Source: Pseudobutyrivibrio sp. (GTDB lineage Bacteria; Bacillota; Clostridia; Lachnospirales; Lachnospiraceae). From it: DNA of 12,108 bases. A program made the translations under genes and the position numbers. Below, in pieces: positions 6,729 through 12,108 of the stretch. The first letter of the stretch is position 1; each line of letters opens with the position of its first letter. The notes beneath the pieces were generated by a model. That model was not told the origin of the DNA. It made no database searches and saw nothing but the letters and a program-made list of their open reading frames with translations. The stretch lies in the NCBI GenBank assembly GCA_017557715.1, contig JAFYYE010000148.1, positions 1-12,108 of the forward strand, in the 5' to 3' direction.

Positions 6729-8432
6729 ATGGAAATGCAAATTGCAAAAGCACCAACAGACCCAGAAAAGAATCGCCCTTATTTCTATATCATCAAGGAC
6801 AAAGAATTATTCACTCAGTCAGACGATGAGGGCAAAGGCGTTTCTTTCCTTTATCAGAGTGATGGCCGTCTTATCAGCAGTGCCACATTCACAGGAAATG
6901 TTACAGACGAAAAGATTTTAAAGCTTATGGAAACAGTAGATGGATTCAAAAAGCTTGTACATTCTGTAGGTGTTTCTGTAGAGATGGAGGACAAAGATAA
7001 GCAGGCAGAATTCGTTTTCCAGATGTATGGAAAGAAAGATTTGTATGGGGGCGGAGCAAATCTTATTGCTAACGTAAATACGAATTCTCAGGAAGAGCGA
7101 ATTTACATGGATGATATTGCATGGACAGAGGATGATGATGTTCCAGGTCAGATTCGTGTTCACACAGATGCCCCAGAAGAGAAGGCATTTCTTTCTGTAA
7201 GATTTTTCTTAAATGATGGATTTGAGGCACCACCTCAGCTTGAGGAAAAGCCTGTAGATACAGCTTCTAAAGAGTACAAGGAAATGATTGACCGTTCCCT
7301 TGTAAATCTTGGAAATACAAAGCGTCTTGTTGATGTGGTTAATAAGGCAAAGGCTGGCGAGGATGTTAACATCTGCTACATCGGTGGTTCTATTACACAG
7401 GGAGCAGGAGCTACACCAATCAACACAGAGTGTTACGCTTACAAGTCATTCTTGGGATTCAAGAAGCTCATGGGTGATGGTGAAAATGTTCACTTTGTAA
7501 AGGCTGGTGTTGGTGGTACACCTTCAGAGCTTGGCATGATTCGTTTCGACAGAGATGTTCTTAGAGATGGGACAGTTGAGCCAGATATTCTTGTAGTTGA
7601 ATTTGCTGTTAATGATGAAGGTGATGAGACTAAGGGAAACTGCTACGAAAGCCTTGTTAGACGTGCACTTGCACTTCCAAGCAAGCCAGCAGTAATGCTT
7701 ATGTTCTCAGTATTTGCAGATGATTATAACCTTCAGGACAGATTATCTCCTGTAGGCTTCAGATATGATTTGCCAATGGCTAGTGTTAAGGATGCAGTAA
7801 CACCTCAGTTTTACGACAGAGATAAGAGAATCCTTACAAAGCATCAGTACTTCTATGATATGTTCCATCCTACAAATCTTGGACATACAATCATGGCAGA
7901 TTGCCTGATTAATATTATGGAGCTTGCAATTGAAAAGGGCGCAGATGAGTCTTATGACCCACGTCTTGAGGATGCACCAGCTATCGGAAATACATTTGAT
8001 AATGTTATTCTTGTGGATAAGAAAGACAATACAGACCTTGTAAGTGTAAAAGAAGGTGGATTCGTATATACGGATGATGTTCTTCAGTCAGTAGAAATGG
8101 ATTTAGACTTAAAGCTTACAGGAGAGCTACCATACAACTGGATGTACGATGGTGCTAAGGGCAGCAGCGAACCTTTTGAGATGGATGTAGAGTGTAAGGC
8201 TCTCGTAATCGTAATGAAGGACTCAGGAGAGGTTGATGCAGCCACAGCAAAGGTATACGTAGATGACAAGTTCGTCCGCGACCTTGATCCATACGTAAAC
8301 CGCTGGTGCCACTGCAACCCACTTATCGTAATAGATGAAAACGAAACTGCTAAACATCACGTTAAGGTCGTAGTTGATAAGGACGACGTTCGTAACAAGT
8401 TTACAATTTTAGGTTTTGGATTAGTTAAATAA
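6729..8432 (+). CDS. Multidomain SGNH-family hydrolase, probable intracellular acetyl esterase
   Basis: A 567-residue protein whose central part (about 210-400) is an SGNH/GDSL hydrolase: IGGSITQG with nucleophile S221, block II Gly within KAGVGG (258-263), AVND with N295, and DMFHP with D377 and H380 completing the triad. No signal peptide is present, so it probably removes acetyl groups from imported, decorated xylo-oligosaccharides before GH3 and GH43 act. The N-terminal ~185 residues and the C-terminal ~140 (about 425-567) are beta-rich in appearance and outside the catalytic fold; I do not recognise the first, while the last resembles a jelly-roll accessory domain. Many SGNH acetylxylan esterases are only about 220-380 residues. 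It starts 2 nt after the GH3 stop; GGAGG at 6711-6715 is 13 nt upstream, so reinitiation is likely. Another in-frame ATG lies at 6735. The substrate is inferred from context. Confidence 0.85.
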   Translation: MEMQIAKAPTDPEKNRPYFYIIKDKELFTQSDDEGKGVSFLYQSDGRLISSATFTGNVTDEKILKLMETVDGFKKLVHSVGVSVEMEDKDKQAEFVFQMYGKKDLYGGGANLIANVNTNSQEERIYMDDIAWTEDDDVPGQIRVHTDAPEEKAFLSVRFFLNDGFEAPPQLEEKPVDTASKEYKEMIDRSLVNLGNTKRLVDVVNKAKAGEDVNICYIGGSITQGAGATPINTECYAYKSFLGFKKLMGDGENVHFVKAGVGGTPSELGMIRFDRDVLRDGTVEPDILVVEFAVNDEGDETKGNCYESLVRRALALPSKPAVMLMFSVFADDYNLQDRLSPVGFRYDLPMASVKDAVTPQFYDRDKRILTKHQYFYDMFHPTNLGHTIMADCLINIMELAIEKGADESYDPRLEDAPAIGNTFDNVILVDKKDNTDLVSVKEGGFVYTDDVLQSVEMDLDLKLTGELPYNWMYDGAKGSSEPFEMDVECKALVIVMKDSGEVDAATAKVYVDDKFVRDLDPYVNRWCHCNPLIVIDENETAKHHVKVVVDKDDVRNKFTILGFGLVK

Positions 8433-8440
8433 GGAGAATA

Positions 8441-8449
8441 ATGAAATGA
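8441..8449 (+). other. Two-codon minicistron overlapping the GH43 start
   Basis: The bases ATGAAATGA form a start codon, one Lys codon and a stop; the TGA overlaps the GH43 ATG (8446-8448). This ATG is 4 nt from the ribosome site AAGGAG, while the GH43 ATG is 9 nt from it. Ribosomes starting early would stop at once and could restart on the GH43 ATG. Whether it is translated is unknown. Confidence 0.4.
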
Positions 8450-9996
8450 CAGTAGCACACAACCCAATACTTAAAGGTTTTTATCCAGACCCATCTGCAT
8501 GCAGAGTCGGGGATGATTTCTATATTGTTTGCTCAAGCTTCGTTTATGCACCAGGCGTTCCAATCTTCCACAGTAAGGATTTGGCACATTGGGAGCAGAT
8601 AGGACATGTACTTGATAGAGAGAGCCAGCTTCCAATAAGCGGCGAGATTTCACGAGGAATCTTTGCTCCTACAATCAGAGAGCATAAGGGCACATTCTAC
8701 ATGATTACTACAAATGTAAGCCACGGGGGCAACTTTGTAGTAACTGCAAAGGATCCAGCAGGTCCTTGGTCTGATCCATATTATCTTGGCGAGGATGCAC
8801 CTGGTATCGACCCATCACTTTTCTTTGATGACGATGACAGATGCTACTATGTTGGAACTCGTCCAAATCCAGAAGGTGTTCGCTATAATGGCGACTGGGA
8901 AATTTGGGTACAGGAATTAGACCTTAACACAATGAAGCTCGTTGGCGAGTCTATGGCAATCTGGAAGGGTGCTGTTAAGGACGTTATCTGGCCAGAAGGG
9001 CCACATCTTTATAAGAAGGATGGCTATTATTATCTTCTTCATGCTGAAGGTGGTACAGGTCCAGAGCATGCAATTTCAGTGGCTCGTTCAAAGGAATTGT
9101 TTAAGTGGTTTGAGGGCTGCCCAAGAAACCCAATTTTTTCTCATAGAAATTTAGGTAAGGATTATCCTATAATATATGCTGGTCATGGCGATTTAATTGA
9201 TGACAAAAATGGAAACTGGTACATCGTAATGCTTGCTTCACGTCCATGTGAAAAACACTGCAGTATTGGTCGTGAGACATTCCTTGCAAAGGTTGTTTGG
9301 GAAGAGGGATGGCCAGTAATTAATCCAGGTATCGGCAAATTAGAGGATGATGTGGAGCTACCATTCGAGGAGCATCCATTTGCAGCAGAAAATGAGTGGA
9401 GCGACCAGCTTCATTTCTACACAGATAAGTTGGACCAGCGTCTTGTTGGTATCGAAAAGAGAAACGAGGAGATTTACTCTCTTACAGAGCGTCCAGGATT
9501 CCTTCGCCTTTACACTCGTCCAGAGCGTGCAGAAGAAATGTGCTATCCATCATTTTTGGGATTGCGCCAGAAGGATTATTCATTTAAGGTAAATGCAGGA
9601 GTTGATTTCAAGCCTGCAAATGAAAATGAATGTGGTGGAATCGTTCTTTTCCAGAATCATGCAAATCATCTCACTCTTGAGATTGTTTTGAAGAATGGAA
9701 AGAGAGTTCTTCAGGTGCGCAAGACTGTAAAAGGCGAGGAAACAGTATCTGCTTCAGTAGAAGTAAATGCAGAGGTTGTAACAATCGAGCTTCAGGCTAA
9801 GGCACAGAAGGCTAGCGTTTATCTTGTAGAAAATGGCAAGCACACACTTCTTGAAGCAGACATCGATTTATTGCCATACACCACAGAGGAAGCAGGCGGA
9901 TTTGTTGGATGTACAGTGGGAATGTACACTTCATCAAATGGAAAGCCAAGTGATAATCACTGCGATTTCCCATGGCTTACTCTGGAAAAAATGTAA
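8446..9996 (+). CDS. Cytoplasmic glycoside hydrolase family 43, beta-xylosidase/alpha-L-arabinofuranosidase
   Basis: A 516-residue GH43 enzyme without signal peptide. The N-terminal five-bladed propeller (about 5-310) carries all expected residues: base D15 in GFYPDPS, the pKa-tuning D122 in PGIDPS, the acid E184 in WPEGPH, and H247 in AGHGD near the active centre. The C-terminal part (about 325-516) is a beta-sandwich of the kind attached to GH43 xylosidases, where it helps close the active site. Family members cut non-reducing-end xylose from xylo-oligosaccharides or arabinose from side chains; sequence alone does not separate these. The ribosome site AAGGAG (8431-8436) overlaps the stop codon of the esterase. 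An out-of-frame ATG at 8441 lies between it and the true start. The reading frame supports 8446 because the protein begins at the usual HNPILKGFYPDP segment. Confidence 0.93.
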   Translation: MTVAHNPILKGFYPDPSACRVGDDFYIVCSSFVYAPGVPIFHSKDLAHWEQIGHVLDRESQLPISGEISRGIFAPTIREHKGTFYMITTNVSHGGNFVVTAKDPAGPWSDPYYLGEDAPGIDPSLFFDDDDRCYYVGTRPNPEGVRYNGDWEIWVQELDLNTMKLVGESMAIWKGAVKDVIWPEGPHLYKKDGYYYLLHAEGGTGPEHAISVARSKELFKWFEGCPRNPIFSHRNLGKDYPIIYAGHGDLIDDKNGNWYIVMLASRPCEKHCSIGRETFLAKVVWEEGWPVINPGIGKLEDDVELPFEEHPFAAENEWSDQLHFYTDKLDQRLVGIEKRNEEIYSLTERPGFLRLYTRPERAEEMCYPSFLGLRQKDYSFKVNAGVDFKPANENECGGIVLFQNHANHLTLEIVLKNGKRVLQVRKTVKGEETVSASVEVNAEVVTIELQAKAQKASVYLVENGKHTLLEADIDLLPYTTEEAGGFVGCTVGMYTSSNGKPSDNHCDFPWLTLEKM

Positions 9997-10001
9997 TTAT
10001 T

Positions 10002-10008
10002 GGGTGAT
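10002..10008 (+). promoter_or_regulatory. Weak ribosome site setting the histidine kinase start
   Basis: GGGTGAT precedes the ATG at 10013 by 4 nt and its GGTGAT part matches the far end of the anti-Shine-Dalgarno pairing region. An in-frame ATG at 10007 overlaps this site, so 10013 is preferred. The site is weaker than those of the transporter genes, in line with low kinase levels. Confidence 0.5.
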
Positions 10009-10012
10009 GTTA

Positions 10013-11620
10013 ATGACAAAATTTGATTCTTTATTTGGTAGATTTATTTTAAAAACAACTTCAAAGAGAAGGCTGATCGCATTCTATATTGTGTTTGTTA
10101 TCATCCCTATCATTGTTGTTGATGGTATAGTAATTTCTGGTGCTTATCGTGGAGAACGTGCTGCCAGAGAGCATACTATGGAGAATCAGGCTAATGCCAT
10201 TAACTACACCTTTTCAAATCAGATAGATCAGGCTGCTAAGCTGGGCAATGCCCTTTATAGCAGCCTCTATGTTGATAGATTTTTAAATACAAAATTTGAT
10301 TCTAATTTAGAATACTATAATGCATATCACAATTTCTTTGATGACACTTTGCTTAAGTTGGTGGAGGGTCAGTCAGGTCTTAATTTTTTCATTTATTTAG
10401 ATAACGATACAATTACAAATGGTTCGGAATTTCAAAAGCTAGATCAGGCGGAAAACACAGATTGGTACACCTATGTGGAGGAGTCTGAGTTAAATAAGGG
10501 CGTATATTTTGGCAGAAGAAAAACTGCCGATGGTCAGATTCAAAAGACAATTTATTATTTTCAGCGCCTGAATTACTACAACAGTGTTTCTAAGAATATT
10601 TTGCTGGTGACAATTGATTACGGAAAGCTTGCAGAAACAATTTCAAATTTAAATTATGAAAATCGTGCATATATCTGTGATAGTACCCGAGTGCTTATGT
10701 CAAATAGCAGATATAGCAATATAAATAAAGATTATGATTTGAAGGTTAATCATACTAACATAGCCTATTCTCAGGGGTTTCAGGTTTATAATCAGTATCT
10801 TACAGTAGATGTGGTGGCGGGAAATGATTCTTTATTCAAAGCCATGAAAACCCGTTGGTATCAGTTCGTTGCTCTTATCCTAGTGAACCTGATGCTACCA
10901 ATTTACGTAAGTAATATTTTGAATACTGTTTATCAAAATAGGCTTAAGGAGCAGGAAGCTGTTGTGGCTAAAAAGAATGCTGAGCTTTTAGCTCTTCACA
11001 GCCAGATTAATCCTCATTTCCTCTTTAATGCTTTGGAAAGTATTCGAATGCATTCTATTTTGAAGCAGGAATCGGAAACTGCAAAAATGGTGGAGCATCT
11101 TGCTAAGCTTCAGCGTCAGTACACTGAGTGGAATGAAGATAATGTCACAATTGAAAAAGAAATTGAATTCGTAAATGCGTATTTGGAATTGCAGAAATAT
11201 CGCTTTGGAGATAGACTATCTTTTGAGATAGATGTTGAGCCTGAGTGCTTGAAATTATTTATCCCAAAGCTTACTATAGTAACGTTCGTAGAAAATGCTT
11301 GCGTTCATGGAATTGAAAGCAAGATTACTCCGGGCTGGATATTTGTACGAATCAGTTCTGATGGAGAATTCATGACTCTCGAAATCGAAGATACTGGAAA
11401 CGGTATGGAGGAAACTGAGAGAAAAGAACTCCTTAGAAAGATGCGTTTTGCAAATATAGAAATGCTAAAGGCGAAGGGCAGAGTTGGTATTGTTAATGCC
11501 TGCCTTAGATTAAAAATGATTTCTGAGGAAGAGGTTTCCTTTGACTTGGATTCAGAGCCTGGTACGGGCACGCTGGTTCAGATAGTTGCGCCGGTTAAGT
11601 ATTTAAAGGGGTTATTGTAA
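10013..11620 (+). CDS. YesM-type sensor histidine kinase
   Basis: A 535-residue membrane sensor kinase. Segment 21-43 is the first membrane helix, about 45-280 is an extracytoplasmic sensing domain, and 282-303 is the second helix. The kinase core has the YesM-family phosphoacceptor motif QINPHFLFN with H335, the N-box VENACVHG (N428), the G1 box DTGNG (460-464) and GRVG at 489-492. Only about 30 residues separate the second helix from H335, so the HAMP domain usual in this family appears missing; a short helical linker (about 305-330) fills the gap. The frame stays open upstream to 9833 inside the GH43 gene, but that stretch is not kinase-like. The gene begins 16 nt after GH43 with no terminator between and its stop overlaps the next start (TAATG), so kinase, regulator and enzymes are probably cotranscribed. 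The ligand is presumably a sugar. Confidence 0.9.
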   Translation: MTKFDSLFGRFILKTTSKRRLIAFYIVFVIIPIIVVDGIVISGAYRGERAAREHTMENQANAINYTFSNQIDQAAKLGNALYSSLYVDRFLNTKFDSNLEYYNAYHNFFDDTLLKLVEGQSGLNFFIYLDNDTITNGSEFQKLDQAENTDWYTYVEESELNKGVYFGRRKTADGQIQKTIYYFQRLNYYNSVSKNILLVTIDYGKLAETISNLNYENRAYICDSTRVLMSNSRYSNINKDYDLKVNHTNIAYSQGFQVYNQYLTVDVVAGNDSLFKAMKTRWYQFVALILVNLMLPIYVSNILNTVYQNRLKEQEAVVAKKNAELLALHSQINPHFLFNALESIRMHSILKQESETAKMVEHLAKLQRQYTEWNEDNVTIEKEIEFVNAYLELQKYRFGDRLSFEIDVEPECLKLFIPKLTIVTFVENACVHGIESKITPGWIFVRISSDGEFMTLEIEDTGNGMEETERKELLRKMRFANIEMLKAKGRVGIVNACLRLKMISEEEVSFDLDSEPGTGTLVQIVAPVKYLKGLL

Positions 11621-12108
11621 TGTTAGAGGTTTTATTAGTTGATGATGAGCCTTTTATTCTCCAGGGTTTACAGCTCTTGGTTGATTGGGAAAAGGAAGGC
11701 TATCATATTTCCACCGCATCAAATGGAAAGGAAGCATATGATTATATTTCTACTAATCCAGTAGATTTAATTATTTCAGATATCAAAATGCCAGTCATGA
11801 CTGGCGTGGAGCTTTTAAAGGCTCTTCGAGAGAATCTTAAAAGTGATACTTATTTTGTTATCCTTAGCGGTTATGCCGAGTTTAGTTATGCTCAGGAAGC
11901 ACTTCGTTATGAGTGCACAGATTACATTTTAAAACCAGTGGAGCAGGAACAGCTTCTTGGTATTTTGCGAAAGGTGTCTGCTCTTAATCAGGCAAAGACA
12001 TCACGCACACAGGATGTTTTAAAGAAAGAAAAGGCATACATGGAGCGCACATTGATGCGTCTTCTCAGCGGAAAATATGACGTCAACGATTTAGAGTATA
12101 TCTCTGAA
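11620..12108 (+). CDS. YesN-type response regulator, 5' part only
   Basis: An open frame of 163 codons continues past the window edge. Residues 1-120 form a receiver domain: acidic pocket D8 and D9, phosphorylation site D54 in IISDIKMP, S83 in ILSGYAEFSYA, and K105 in ILKPV. The SGYAEF and LKPV motifs are typical of receivers joined to AraC-type helix-turn-helix domains and paired with YesM kinases. The DNA-binding part would lie beyond the window. Residues 121-163 begin the usual linker. The ATG shares its A with the kinase stop codon, and AAAGGGG (11605-11611) is a fair ribosome site 8 nt upstream. It probably activates this locus when phosphorylated by the kinase, though its binding site cannot be told from this sequence. 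Confidence 0.9.
   Translation, partial: MLEVLLVDDEPFILQGLQLLVDWEKEGYHISTASNGKEAYDYISTNPVDLIISDIKMPVMTGVELLKALRENLKSDTYFVILSGYAEFSYAQEALRYECTDYILKPVEQEQLLGILRKVSALNQAKTSRTQDVLKKEKAYMERTLMRLLSGKYDVNDLEYISE

Noticed and set aside
9169..9174. A perfect TATAAT inside the GH43 gene as an internal promoter for the kinase.
   Set aside because: No suitable -35 box is present at 16-18 nt upstream, and it lies over 800 nt from the kinase start in coding sequence.
9833..10012. The kinase reading frame stays open upstream and could start inside the GH43 gene.
   Set aside because: The extra 60 residues are not kinase-like, overlap coding sequence of GH43 in another frame and have no ribosome site. The start at 10013 gives a normal basic N-terminus before the first membrane helix.

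Overview
The window is about 12.1 kb of AT-rich DNA with every gene on the + strand. It reads as one carbohydrate uptake and degradation locus of a Gram-positive anaerobe. I judge it to be a Lachnospiraceae member close to Butyrivibrio or Pseudobutyrivibrio. The reasons are strong AGGAGG-type ribosome sites, A/T-rich codons with heavy use of aca and ctt, an LplB/LplC-type ABC importer with its lipoprotein, and a YesM/YesN two-component pair. The genus is an inference from gene style only.

Layout: 1-45 is a short leader with a candidate operator and -10 box. 46-1005 and 1018-1983 encode two ABC permeases. 1984-2158 is a gap almost filled by five consecutive RNA hairpins. 2159-3835 encodes the substrate-binding lipoprotein. 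3836-3959 holds a likely intrinsic terminator and a second hairpin. 3960-4613 encodes a YesL/DUF624 membrane protein that overlaps a GH3 glycosidase (4585-6726). Then follow an SGNH esterase with extra domains (6729-8432), a GH43 xylosidase/arabinofuranosidase (8446-9996), a YesM-type histidine kinase (10013-11620) and the 5' part of its YesN-type response regulator (11620 to the window edge).

Working model (inference): the lipoprotein captures a decorated oligosaccharide, most likely acetylated and arabinosylated xylo-oligosaccharide released outside the cell. The permease pair imports it using an ATPase encoded elsewhere. Three enzymes that all lack signal peptides then take it apart in the cytoplasm: the SGNH protein removes acyl groups, GH43 removes arabinose or xylose, and GH3 removes beta-linked xylose or glucose. 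The sensor kinase and AraC-type regulator probably detect the sugar and control the locus. Substrate identity is not proven by sequence.

The most unusual points are the hairpin array between permease and binding-protein genes, the three-part architecture of the esterase, a sensor kinase with apparently no HAMP domain, and two genes whose start codons are each preceded by an out-of-frame ATG exactly 5 nt upstream. I found no tRNA, rRNA, CRISPR array, insertion sequence or phage gene.
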